This document shows, one piece after another, positions 7,870 to 17,136 of a stretch of 64,000 bases of DNA (positions are counted from its first letter, which is position 1; every line of letters begins with the position of its first letter). The translations under genes and the position numbers were made by a program. Source of the stretch: Peptostreptococcaceae bacterium. GTDB lineage: Bacteria; Bacillota; Clostridia; Peptostreptococcales; Peptostreptococcaceae. The stretch covers positions 1-64,000 of the forward strand of contig JAOARY010000045.1 in the NCBI GenBank assembly GCA_025210335.1, written 5' to 3'. The notes under the pieces are model-generated. The model searched no databases, was not told the DNA's origin, and was given only the letters and a program-made list of their open reading frames with translations.

Positions 7870-8991
7870 TTGTTAAAGATAACAGATGTAGAAGTAATAT
7901 GTTTAAGAGTTCCTAAAATAGGAACGAGATGTGTATGGGGAGAAGATGCAGTTGTTGTAAAAGTCCATACTAATAAGGGTATAGTAGGAATAGGAGAAAG
8001 TGATTCATCACCTCTTGTTGTAAAGAGTATAATAGAAACTCCAAATTCAAACCTTGCTTGTTTTGGACTTAAAGAAATCTTAATAGGTGAAAATCCACTA
8101 GATATCGAAAGACTTTGGAATAAGATGTATGAAATGTCTAATTATCTTGGAAGAAGAGGGGCTGGAATACATGCAATTAGTGCTATTGATATAGCTTTAT
8201 GGGATATTGCAGGTAAATATCAGAATAAACCAGTATATGAACTTTTGGGTGGCAAAAAAAGAGATAAAATAAGAGCTTATGGAACTTTCATTCCAGCTGA
8301 TACACCTAATGAAAATAAAAAAATAGTAAGAGAACTTATAAATAAAGGTTTTACGAGTCTAAAATTCGGTGGCGGAATATTAGGTGATGATGAAAAAACA
8401 GATTATGAAATAATAAAAGCTGTAAGAGAAGAAGCAGGACAAGATTTTGAATTACAAATAGACTTGGCAGCTAAATGGAAAACTCCAGAGCATACTTTAA
8501 AAATGGCAAAATTACTTGAAGAATTTAATTTAAATTGGATTGAAGAACCAATTGGTTCAGATGATTTAATAGGATATAAAAACTTAGGAGACTCTATAAA
8601 ACCTATGATTGCAGGTGGAGAAACATTAACAACTGTTTTTGAATTTGTTCAATTTTTAGAAATTGCAAAACCTGATTTGGTACAACCAGATGTAACTAGA
8701 TGTGGTGGGATAACTGAATCAATGAAGATTTATGAATTATCAAAAGAATATGGAGTTAAATTAGTTCCACATGGATTTAGTACAGGAATATTAATAGCAG
8801 CAACAGCACATTTCTTGGCTGCTTGTGAAACTACAGATCTTATAGAATACTCACAAAGTGATAGTCCTATATATAATCATTTGGTAAAGAATAAAATAGA
8901 ATTTGAAAATGGTTTTATAAAAGTGCCAGATTCTCCTGGTTTAGGAATAGAATTGGATGAAGAAATAATCGAAAAATATAGAATTTTTTAG
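7870..8991 (+). CDS. Mandelate racemase/muconate lactonizing-type enolase-superfamily enzyme
   Basis: This 373-residue enzyme of the enolase superfamily abstracts a proton next to a carboxylate, using Mg2+. Its N-terminal capping domain ends in GAGIHAISAIDIALWDIAGK. The barrel shows SLKFGGG (one Lys where many members have KxK), metal ligands in LQIDLAAKW, WIEEP and IAGGETL, VQPDVTRCGGIT, and the His of VPHGFSTG; together these resemble the mandelate racemase subgroup of acid-sugar dehydratases and epimerases. The start is TTG at 7870 after AAGGAGG. It is followed by BCCT copy 2 in the same sigma-54 operon, so its substrate is probably what that carrier imports. The precise reaction is unknown. 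Confidence 0.92.
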   Translation: MLKITDVEVICLRVPKIGTRCVWGEDAVVVKVHTNKGIVGIGESDSSPLVVKSIIETPNSNLACFGLKEILIGENPLDIERLWNKMYEMSNYLGRRGAGIHAISAIDIALWDIAGKYQNKPVYELLGGKKRDKIRAYGTFIPADTPNENKKIVRELINKGFTSLKFGGGILGDDEKTDYEIIKAVREEAGQDFELQIDLAAKWKTPEHTLKMAKLLEEFNLNWIEEPIGSDDLIGYKNLGDSIKPMIAGGETLTTVFEFVQFLEIAKPDLVQPDVTRCGGITESMKIYELSKEYGVKLVPHGFSTGILIAATAHFLAACETTDLIEYSQSDSPIYNHLVKNKIEFENGFIKVPDSPGLGIELDEEIIEKYRIF

Positions 8992-9082
8992 AGTATTAGA
9001 TTTGTTTTTATTTATTAAAAAAATTAGATTTTTTAAATTTGGAGAGAATTTAGATATATAGGTATGAATATGGAGGGAAAAT

Positions 9083-10636
9083 ATGAATATTTCAAAAAAA
9101 GAGGTCAAATACGATAAATTGCTGATATCTATAAGTATGGCAATCGTTTTATCAATAGTAGGATTTATGGCATTACAGCCAGATGCATCACAATTAGCAG
9201 CAAGTAAGGTCTTTTCTTTATTTACGGATTTATTTGGTTCAGGAGTTTTATTATTTACATTCTTAGGAATTATACTTCTTTTTGGTGTTGCAACAAGTAA
9301 ATATGGAAGCATTAGACTTGGAAACGATAAGCCAGAACATTCAACATTCAAATGGGTTGCGATGATGATTTGCTGTGGACTTGGAGCTGCAACAGTTTAT
9401 TGGGCATTCATGGAATGGGCTTATTATATTAATACACCAGGAATAGGAATCAAGCCAGGTTCATCATTAGCTTATGAAATGAGTGTCACTTATACAATGT
9501 TCCACTGGGGAGTTAGTGCATGGACATTATATGCTTTAGCTGCAATACCTGTTTGTTATCATTTTTATGTAAGAAAAAACAATGGTTTAAGCTTTAGTTC
9601 TGTTGTAAGTGCTATGACGGGAATTAAATCAAATGGAATAATAGGTAGAATTATAGATGTAATATTTATATTCACTTGTTTTGGAGGACTTAGTATAACT
9701 CTTGGAGTATCTGTGCCTTTAGTTACAGAAGTTGTTTGTTCTGTTATTGGAATTGAGCCAACATTTACTATGAATATAATACTTATAGTTATAATATCAG
9801 TAATATACTCATTTAGTTCATATATAGGTATCCAAAAAGGTATGAGTAAACTAGCTGATTGGAATACCAAATTAGCAATATTATTTTGTGTTTTAGTATT
9901 ACTTATAGGGCCAACATTATTTATAATGAAGAATTTTGTTAATTCATTTGGATTAATGGTTCAAAACTTCATAAGAATGAGTTTATATACAGATCCAGTT
10001 AATAATACTGGTTTCCCAGAATCTTGGACAATATTCTACTGGTTGTACTGGATTGCATACGCACCATTTACTGCATTATTTATAGCTAAAGTATCAAAGG
10101 GAAGAACAATACGTTCAGTAATAATAAATACTTTGATAAGTGGTAGTTGTGGTTGTTATTTCTTCTTTGGTATATTAGGAAGTTTTGCACTTAATAGCGA
10201 ATTACAATCTACGCTACCTGTTGTTGATATGTTATCTCAAGGTTTAGACAAAGAAGCAATTGTTATGATGCTAAAATCTTTACCTCTTGGAAACGTATTT
10301 TTGATATTATTTTCAATAATAACTGTGTTTTTCTTAGCAACGACATTGGATGGTGCAGCATTTACAATGGCATCAACAGCAACTCCAGGACTTAAAAATG
10401 ATGAAGAACCTCATCCTATACATCGTTTATTTTGGTGTGTAATGTTAGCTCTTGTACCACTAACAATGATAATGATAGGTGCAAATCTAAACACTATAAA
10501 AACTTGTGCAGTTGCAACAGCAGTACCACTTGTATTTATAATGATAATAATGCTTTACGGTTGGCTTAAATGGATGTTTGAAGATTATTCAAACAAAAGT
10601 AGCGTAGAAATATTTGAAGAATCAAAATTAAAATAA
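9083..10636 (+). CDS. BCCT family transporter, copy 2
   Basis: This full-length 517-residue carrier has about twelve membrane segments and is closely similar to copy 1 at 1316. It keeps FHWGVSAWTLYALAAIP and SWTIFYWLYW...PFTALFIAKVSKGRTIR; the signature has WLYW where the family consensus has WxWW. Family substrates are quaternary-ammonium or zwitterionic compounds such as betaine, carnitine, choline and ectoine. ATG 9083 has GGAGGG upstream. No promoter is visible in the 90-base gap after the enolase-type gene, so it is probably read from the 7804 promoter. Confidence 0.95.
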   Translation: MNISKKEVKYDKLLISISMAIVLSIVGFMALQPDASQLAASKVFSLFTDLFGSGVLLFTFLGIILLFGVATSKYGSIRLGNDKPEHSTFKWVAMMICCGLGAATVYWAFMEWAYYINTPGIGIKPGSSLAYEMSVTYTMFHWGVSAWTLYALAAIPVCYHFYVRKNNGLSFSSVVSAMTGIKSNGIIGRIIDVIFIFTCFGGLSITLGVSVPLVTEVVCSVIGIEPTFTMNIILIVIISVIYSFSSYIGIQKGMSKLADWNTKLAILFCVLVLLIGPTLFIMKNFVNSFGLMVQNFIRMSLYTDPVNNTGFPESWTIFYWLYWIAYAPFTALFIAKVSKGRTIRSVIINTLISGSCGCYFFFGILGSFALNSELQSTLPVVDMLSQGLDKEAIVMMLKSLPLGNVFLILFSIITVFFLATTLDGAAFTMASTATPGLKNDEEPHPIHRLFWCVMLALVPLTMIMIGANLNTIKTCAVATAVPLVFIMIIMLYGWLKWMFEDYSNKSSVEIFEESKLK

Positions 10637-10713
10637 ATATTTAAATATATTATAGGCTATTATTAAGGCTAAATGAGAATATACCGATTAAATTTGTAAT
10701 CATATAAAGATAA

Positions 10714-10773
10714 TAGGCTGTCTGTTAGGTATAAGATATATTATATATCCTAATATGACAGCTTATTTTTTTA
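10714..10773 (+). terminator. Terminator of racemase-BCCT operon
   Basis: A long hairpin with arms GCTGTC...GTTAGG and CCTAA...GACAGC is followed by TTATTTTTTT. Confidence 0.8.
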
Positions 10774-10926
10774 TCTGAATTGATATCATTATTATTAACA
10801 GCTTTGATTAATTTTTCAGATATTTTATGCTTAAGTTTAACTTTTTGTAAAGAAATCTTTGTTGAATTCAAATAAAATATATAGGAAAATTAAAGTTAAT
10901 AATAATTTTTAAAGAAGGTGATTGTT

Positions 10927-12096
10927 TTGGATTATACTCATATAGTTTTTGGTGATTCAGCTAAAGGAAGTTTAAAATATTTTTTTGAAAACAATGAGAA
11001 TGATTATAGTGGTGAAGTCGTTGGACTTGTTGATGATCTTTCCATAGGTCCATTATATAAGATAGATGAAGAAGAAGGATTTAGGCAAAGGATACATTGG
11101 ATTAATAATTTGAATAAAGAGGTAATGCCCTATTTTGAAGAGTATAGCAATGCGGTAGAAGATTCATACACCAATTTAAATGACATAAATAAAACACACA
11201 TAATTATTATTTGGCATGGAAATAATGCAAATGACCAAGTTGGTCTTAGATATTTATTATCTAAACTAGAAAATAAAAATATATATGAAGTTGATGTATC
11301 ACAAAATGCTATAAAGTTTTTTAGAAATGAAGCCTATATACCAAGAGCACTTGGAGAATGTTCAATAGAAAATATAGAAAAAGTAATATTAAATATGAAA
11401 AAATTTGATAGCGAAAAATTAGAAAATTTAAAAAATGATTGGTCAAGACTTAAAGATTCTAAAGAAAATTTAAGAATAGTTGAAAATGGAGAAATTATAG
11501 ATGTTGAAGAAGATTTTTATGATTCAAAAATAGTAGCAAATACTGGATTTAATTTTAAAATGGCAGCTAGAATCATAGGAAAAACAATGGGTGAATCAAA
11601 ACATCTAGTTACAGATACTTATATAGATTACCGTATTAGAAAATTAATAGAACAAGGTAAGATTAAATACCAAGGTCATTTAGAGTCAATGAGAGATTAT
11701 CAAATAAGGATACAAGGAAGCTTAAATCAGTTTTTTGAAGTGATATTTGGAGACAAACCAAGTAAGAAAGATGAAGATGGATTTTATCATTATCTTTTAG
11801 AAAATAAAAATGATGATCTTAAGATAGATGTTACGGAAATAAATAAATGGACTAATGATTTGTTAGAAAATAAATTAATACTAAGCTATAATGATGAAAA
11901 TATTTTTTCTTTGATATTAAGAAATGAAGGTAGAGAAATAATACAGATAAATCATACTGTGATAGATAGAGTCAAATATAAAATAGATAATGAAAATTCA
12001 AAGAAGATAATATTATATCCAGATTCATTGAGAGGTAAGATAATAGAAATAAAAATAGAACCTTATATTGCTGTAGCTTTAAAAAATATAATGTAA
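10927..12096 (+). CDS. DUF1835 and DUF3658 domain protein
   Basis: This 389-residue cytoplasmic protein opens with HIVFGDSAKGSLKYFF, typical of DUF1835, followed by the acidic segment DDLSIGPLYKIDEEEGFRQR and IIIWHGNNANDQVGLRYLL. The C-terminal third fits DUF3658. Function is unknown. The TTG at 10927 is chosen because AAGAAGG ends eight bases before it; a GTG at 10918 overlaps that site. It stands alone between two terminators. Confidence 0.85.
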   Translation: MDYTHIVFGDSAKGSLKYFFENNENDYSGEVVGLVDDLSIGPLYKIDEEEGFRQRIHWINNLNKEVMPYFEEYSNAVEDSYTNLNDINKTHIIIIWHGNNANDQVGLRYLLSKLENKNIYEVDVSQNAIKFFRNEAYIPRALGECSIENIEKVILNMKKFDSEKLENLKNDWSRLKDSKENLRIVENGEIIDVEEDFYDSKIVANTGFNFKMAARIIGKTMGESKHLVTDTYIDYRIRKLIEQGKIKYQGHLESMRDYQIRIQGSLNQFFEVIFGDKPSKKDEDGFYHYLLENKNDDLKIDVTEINKWTNDLLENKLILSYNDENIFSLILRNEGREIIQINHTVIDRVKYKIDNENSKKIILYPDSLRGKIIEIKIEPYIAVALKNIM

Positions 12097-12131
12097 ATAA
12101 AAATTTAAAACAAATATAGGCAAATAGAAAT

Positions 12132-12196
12132 AAAATACTTTCTTAATAGTAAAAATATTAAATTGATGATATTGAATACTACTAGGAAAGTATTTT
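12132..12196. terminator. Bidirectional terminator between convergent genes
   Basis: AAATACTTTC at about 12133 pairs with GAAAGTATTT at about 12186, with T runs on both strands. It lies between the DUF1835 gene and the converging DJ-1 gene. Confidence 0.7.
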
Positions 12197-12231
12197 TATT
12201 TATTATTTTAGTTATTTTGTTTTGATATGAT

Positions 12232-12840
12232 TTAAGAAATCATTTTGCTATAATATTTTGAATCTCCTGTAGAGAAGTATTTGTACCAATATTCTATAGT
12301 TTTTTTAGGATATACATTTAGATATTCTAATATATATTTTGTAAAAAGTAATGGACTAGCTGAATTGGCTGTTATCAAATTATTATCTACAACGGCATTT
12401 GAATCCAGATATAAATTATTAGCAGTATATTCTTTTGAGAAATATTTTAGATAATCTAAAGAATTGCTAGTATGCTTGTATTTATCAAAAAGCCCTAGAT
12501 TAGAAAAAGCAAGAGTTGAACCACAAATACCAGCAATTAAGATGTCTTTATTTATATATATAGATACTTTTTTAAGGATTTCTTCTTCGTCCTCAAAAGA
12601 CTGTGCTCCTGGCAATATTAATGAAACTATATTTTGTTCATCAATTTCTTCAATTGTACAATCAGGTGTTATTTTTAGACCACCCAAGGTTGTTATAGTT
12701 TTATTGGTTTTAGCAACAGTTTTAACTATAAATTTCTTTTTGTTTTTTAACATTTCTTGCATAGATATTGCCTGTGTAATATAAGTGATTTCCCATTCTG
12801 CCATAGTATCTAAGATATAGATATATATGATATTCTTCAT
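12232..12840 (-). CDS. DJ-1/PfpI family (class I glutamine amidotransferase-like) protein
   Basis: This 202-residue protein has the alpha/beta fold of DJ-1/PfpI. The nucleophile elbow is AGICGST with the conserved Cys, and SLILPGAQSFEDEEEIL precedes it. Relatives act as stress proteins, deglycases/hydratases or peptidases, so the reaction cannot be fixed here. GGAGGAATTAT lies before the ATG. The promoter region is shared with the divergent gene at 12955 and holds a palindromic site at 12893. Confidence 0.88.
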   Translation of the reverse strand: MKNIIYIYILDTMAEWEITYITQAISMQEMLKNKKKFIVKTVAKTNKTITTLGGLKITPDCTIEEIDEQNIVSLILPGAQSFEDEEEILKKVSIYINKDILIAGICGSTLAFSNLGLFDKYKHTSNSLDYLKYFSKEYTANNLYLDSNAVVDNNLITANSASPLLFTKYILEYLNVYPKKTIEYWYKYFSTGDSKYYSKMIS

Positions 12841-12892
12841 TATAATTCCTCCTATTTATTATTTACAATATATTAAGAGTAACAAAGTAATT

Positions 12893-12920
12893 ATGACAGC
12901 GTTATGTCATGTTATATTAT
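12893..12920 (+). promoter_or_regulatory. Palindromic operator over a divergent promoter
   Basis: ATGACA (12893-12898) and TGTCAT (12905-12910) form an inverted repeat six bases apart. ATGACA can act as a -35 and TATTAT (12915-12920) as a -10 for the rightward gene. Its place between divergent genes suggests an operator; the regulator is not identified. Confidence 0.45.
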
Positions 12921-12954
12921 TTATATGGACAAATATAAAAAGGAGAGTGAAATT

Positions 12955-13410
12955 GTGAAATTTAAAATAATAATATTTATATTAGTTATAATTGTTTGTT
13001 TTGCATTTATAAAAAATAATACAATTCCTAAAAATCTAGGTGTCAGTAATGGAAAGTTAGCAAAAATGCCAAATTCACCAAATGCGGTCTCTTCTCAAGC
13101 TAATGATTCCAAAAAGAAGGTAGAAGAAATAAAGTATATAGAAAATAAATCAATATCAAAGGCAAAAATAGAATCAATAATAAAGAACTATAAGTCAGCC
13201 AAGATAATAACAAATAATGAAAATTATATACATGTGGTATTTAGTACAAATACAATGAAGTTTAAGGATGATGTTGAATTTTATTTTGATGATAAAAATC
13301 AAGTTATTCACTATAGATCTGCTTCAAGAATAGGATATTCAGATATGGGGGTAAATAAAGCTAGGTATGATGAATTAGTAGCTATATATAAGAAAGCATT
13401 AGAAAATTAA
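12955..13410 (+). CDS. Membrane-anchored hypothetical protein
   Basis: I do not recognise this 151-residue protein. It starts with a short basic stretch and a hydrophobic segment (IIIFILVIIVCFAFI), with no lipobox, so it is probably a signal anchor. A low-complexity Ser/Asn/Lys linker and a small C-terminal domain (about residues 60-150) outside the membrane follow. GTG 12955 is preferred because AAGGAGAGTGA ends just before it; an ATG at 12925 lacks a ribosome site. Confidence 0.75.
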   Translation: MKFKIIIFILVIIVCFAFIKNNTIPKNLGVSNGKLAKMPNSPNAVSSQANDSKKKVEEIKYIENKSISKAKIESIIKNYKSAKIITNNENYIHVVFSTNTMKFKDDVEFYFDDKNQVIHYRSASRIGYSDMGVNKARYDELVAIYKKALEN

Positions 13411-13680
13411 ATTGAAAATAAGATGAGTTCAAGGCATGAGAATTAACAGAAAAAAGCAATCTAAATTATATTTATAAAAAATTTTAAAATAATAATAAAA
13501 ATATGAAAAGTTATATTTATGTTTTTTTGAAACTGTTTATTTATAAAAAATAATAAAATTATTATAAAAAAATACTTAAATTGATTAGTTCTTTTTTTAG
13601 ATGTATTGATTAAAAATATAACTAGTTATATAATATAGCTGTTTGCTTTAAATTATACATATGAAAGAAGGGTTTATATT

Positions 13681-14325
13681 ATGGAAAGAGTGGGTTTAAG
13701 GGATAATTTGAAAAATTTTAGTGGTATTATAGTTTCTCTTTTTATAGCATTAGTGTGTTTAATTGTATTTAATTATATATCAGATAAAACATCTTTAGGA
13801 AATATAGTTTACAATTACTCAAATTTAATATACCAAAAAGTAATATTACCTTGTTATTTTTATTTATTTGAAGGTGTTGTGAATAAAATGAACACCAATT
13901 ATAATTTATTTACTTTTATTATCTTTTTTGGTTTTATACATTATTTAAGAAAAGTCTTTATTGAAAAGAGAGAAATACTTAAGACTATAGATGAAAAGAA
14001 TCAAAGAAAATTATTTATTTTAAAAAATTTTATCTTTTTTATTTGGACGTTATTTGTGATTATAACATCTGAATTGGTATTATTTTATAGTACGATTATA
14101 AACTATGGAAAAGCTTCAACAGGAACTGCATTAAAAGATTTACATGGGATAACTTTACAAAATGGATTTATTGCACTTTTAGGAAATGGTTCTGTAAAAA
14201 CAGATGGAAATGGTATGGTTTTTGGATATAAGGTATTACTAGTAATATTTATATTTTTATTATTTAAGAAATATATAGTGGCAGATATTAAAAAACTTAT
14301 GAAGTATTTGTTTAAAAAATTTTAA
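13681..14325 (+). CDS. Hypothetical integral membrane protein
   Basis: I do not recognise this 214-residue protein. It has about four to five hydrophobic segments (residues 15-33, 75-90, 118-140, 185-202) separated by basic loops. GAAGGG lies upstream of the ATG. The 270 bases before it are very AT-rich; I see only candidate sigma-A boxes there. A terminator follows. Confidence 0.75.
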   Translation: MERVGLRDNLKNFSGIIVSLFIALVCLIVFNYISDKTSLGNIVYNYSNLIYQKVILPCYFYLFEGVVNKMNTNYNLFTFIIFFGFIHYLRKVFIEKREILKTIDEKNQRKLFILKNFIFFIWTLFVIITSELVLFYSTIINYGKASTGTALKDLHGITLQNGFIALLGNGSVKTDGNGMVFGYKVLLVIFIFLLFKKYIVADIKKLMKYLFKKF

Positions 14326-14401
14326 AAAAATATAATTTTTATGAACAAAATATTTTGATAAAAAATTTTTTTTAAGTTATAATTAGATGTTATAGGATAA
14401 T

Positions 14402-14434
14402 CAAAATAGCAATCATTTGATTGCTATTTTTTAA
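14402..14434 (+). terminator. Terminator after membrane protein
   Basis: AAAATAGCAATCA pairs with TGATTGCTATTTT, which runs into a T tract. Confidence 0.85.
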
Positions 14435-14465
14435 TGGATAAATTTAATTTGTAAAGGAGTAATTT

Positions 14466-15815
14466 ATGTATAAAAAAGATCAAGTACTTATAGTTGATAT
14501 TGTAGATATGACAGATAAAGGAGACGGTATAGGTAAGATAGATAATTATACTGTTTTTGTTGATGGTGGTGTAGTAGGAGATAAATTAGAAGTAAAGCTT
14601 ACAAAAGTAAAGAAAAATTACGCACAAGCAGTATTACTTAATATAATAGAAAAATCAGATATAAGATGTGAGGATTCGTGTGATAAGTCTGATTGTGGTG
14701 GATGTCAAATAGGACATATTAAATATGAGGAACAATTAAAAATAAAAACAAAGATAGTTAAAGACTGTTTAGATAGAATCGGAAAAATTAAAGATTATGT
14801 TTTGCATGAAACTATAGGAATGGAAAACCCATATAGATATAGAAATAAGGCTCAGTTTCCTGTTTCATTTAAAAATAATGAATCAGTAATAGGTTTTTAT
14901 AAGAAAAAGAGTCATGAGATTGTTCCTTGTTATGAATGTAAGATTCAACATGAAATAAATGATAGAGTAGTAAAGATAGTTAAAGAGTGGCTTGATGAAT
15001 TTAATATAAGAATTTATGATGAGAAGAAACATAAGGGAATAGTAAGACATATAGTTACTAAGTATGGATTTTATACAGATGAACTTATGGTCATAATAGT
15101 TACTAATGGAAAGAAGCTTCCTTATTATGATATATTATTGAATAGATTAAAGGAAATAAAGGAATTAAAGACAGTTGTTCATAATATTAATAGTGATAAG
15201 ACTAATAGAATATTAGGCTTTGAAAATGTAAATCTTTATGGAAACGGAATAATTAGAGATTATATTGGAGACCTTATTTTTGAGATATCACCACTTTCGT
15301 TCTTCCAAGTAAATCCAGTTCAAACAAAGAAGCTTTATGATAAGGCATTAGAGTATGCGAATCTTAGTAAGGATGAAGAAGTGTTTGACATATATTGTGG
15401 TCTTGGAAGTATATCGTTGTTTTTAGCTAGAGCATCTAAACATGTTATAGGTGTTGAGATTGTAGAGGAAGCAATTAAGGCAGCTAAGAAGAATGCAAAG
15501 CTTAATAATATTACAAATGTTGATTTTTATGCAGGTAAGGCAGAAGATGTTTTTCTTAAGCTTCATGATGAAGGAAATAAAGCATCAACTGTTGTTGTTG
15601 ATCCTCCAAGAAAGGGCTGCGATGAGAGTGTAATTAATTGTATTTTGGATATGAAACCAAATAAGGTTGTGTATGTATCATGTAATCCATCTACTTTGGC
15701 AAGGGATTTAAGCTTACTTGAACAAGGTGGATATAAGGTAAAAGAGGTTCAACCAGTAGATATGTTCCCTCATTCTATGCATATTGAAACGGTTTGTCTG
15801 CTGACTAAAAAATAA
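14466..15815 (+). CDS. rlmD: 23S rRNA (uracil-C5)-methyltransferase, RumA/RlmD type
   Basis: This 449-residue enzyme methylates C5 of a uridine in 23S rRNA with S-adenosylmethionine. An N-terminal TRAM domain (residues 1-60, DMTDKGDGIGKIDNYTVFVDG) is followed by the Fe-S cysteines CEDSCDKSDCGGC, the AdoMet loop VFDIYCGLGSISLFLA, VDPPRKGCDE, and the active-site Cys in YVSCNPSTLARDL. Length and order are normal. AAAGGAG lies before the ATG. Clostridia often carry several paralogues, so RlmCD or another position is possible. Confidence 0.93.
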   Translation: MYKKDQVLIVDIVDMTDKGDGIGKIDNYTVFVDGGVVGDKLEVKLTKVKKNYAQAVLLNIIEKSDIRCEDSCDKSDCGGCQIGHIKYEEQLKIKTKIVKDCLDRIGKIKDYVLHETIGMENPYRYRNKAQFPVSFKNNESVIGFYKKKSHEIVPCYECKIQHEINDRVVKIVKEWLDEFNIRIYDEKKHKGIVRHIVTKYGFYTDELMVIIVTNGKKLPYYDILLNRLKEIKELKTVVHNINSDKTNRILGFENVNLYGNGIIRDYIGDLIFEISPLSFFQVNPVQTKKLYDKALEYANLSKDEEVFDIYCGLGSISLFLARASKHVIGVEIVEEAIKAAKKNAKLNNITNVDFYAGKAEDVFLKLHDEGNKASTVVVDPPRKGCDESVINCILDMKPNKVVYVSCNPSTLARDLSLLEQGGYKVKEVQPVDMFPHSMHIETVCLLTKK

Positions 15816-15821
15816 ATGTAT

Positions 15822-15870
15822 AAGCCTCTGAGAATGGCGTATTAAAGCTGTTTTTAGGGGTCTTTTTATT
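15822..15870 (+). terminator. Possible terminator after rlmD
   Basis: AAGCCTCTGAGAA can partly pair with TTTTTAGGGGTCT, followed by TTTTTATTTTTT. Pairing is imperfect. Confidence 0.4.
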
Positions 15871-17136
15871 TTTTGATGGCGTGTAAAGTTATAGATTTTG
15901 AACGTACCCCAAGAAAATATACAGATTGAATAATGAAAATCTGCTATGAATTTGAAAGGGGTATTTTTTATATCTAAAAAAAGATGTATACTTTTGAAGA
16001 AAAATTAAAAATTGTTGAAGATTTTAAGATTAATAAGCTATTGCTTAGAAAATATATAGCTAAAATAGGAATTACAACAACTTATTATAAATGGTTAAAT
16101 AAAAAAAACACAAAAAACTTTAAAGAAAATGAATTGATTTTAAAAACTATAAAAGAAATTCTTGAAGAAAATGGTTCTATTTATGACTATAGAAGAATGA
16201 CATTAAATATAGCCGATAGACTCGGTATAAAGATTAATAATAAGCGTGTTTATAGAATAATGAAAGAAAATAATTTACTTAGTATAATAAGAAGACGTAG
16301 ATATTTTTATAGAAAAACAACACAACAACATGTTTCTGAAAATATTCTAAATAGAAAGTTTTACGCTAACAAACCTAATGAAAAATGGCTAACTGATGTT
16401 ACTGAATTTAAATATGGAGCAAATAAGATGGCATATTTAAGTGCAATTATAGATCTTTATGATAACTCAATAGTTGCATATGGCGTAGGTCATAGCAATA
16501 ATAAGCTTGTTTTTGAAAATTTAGATTTGGCATTAAAAGAACTGAATGGCGAAAAGCCTCTTATTCATAGCGACAGAGGGTTTCAAGTGCGACAAGAAGT
16601 CGCTTAATATATTGCCGTAAGGCTATCCTTTCCATTCGGGATAATCCTATTATGACTAGCGTAGATGGTAACGTCTGGGTTAGAAAGCTCACAAGACAAT
16701 GTGGAAATTCTAGAAGCCTAAATCTAGAACGACTGCTAGGATAAGAAGCTATGGAGAACATAAAGTGAATCACTGTAGGAATCGTTACTCTGAGGAAGCG
16801 AAATAGGCTGAAACGCTTCGACCAAAAGGTATGGAGTAAAGCAAAGGCGAACTGTTACACCAATGCGAATGGATAAAATACTCCCGGTTTAAAGGTGACT
16901 CCTAAGGCTTTCAGAATTATATATTAAGTGGAACTTGGTAAACTCTACAAGCTCCTGATTTTTTAGATTAGGTATCAAACCGCAAGGTGACGAAACGGCT
17001 TAGAGGGCAGAAGATTTAGATAAAAAGCGAATGCCATTGTTGTAATGACTAAGGATAGGGGTTCAAATTTTGCCCTAACTTCAAAGAGTGCTGACTTATC
17101 TTAGGGTATTTCTTGGCAGGAAAGGATTGTATACCT

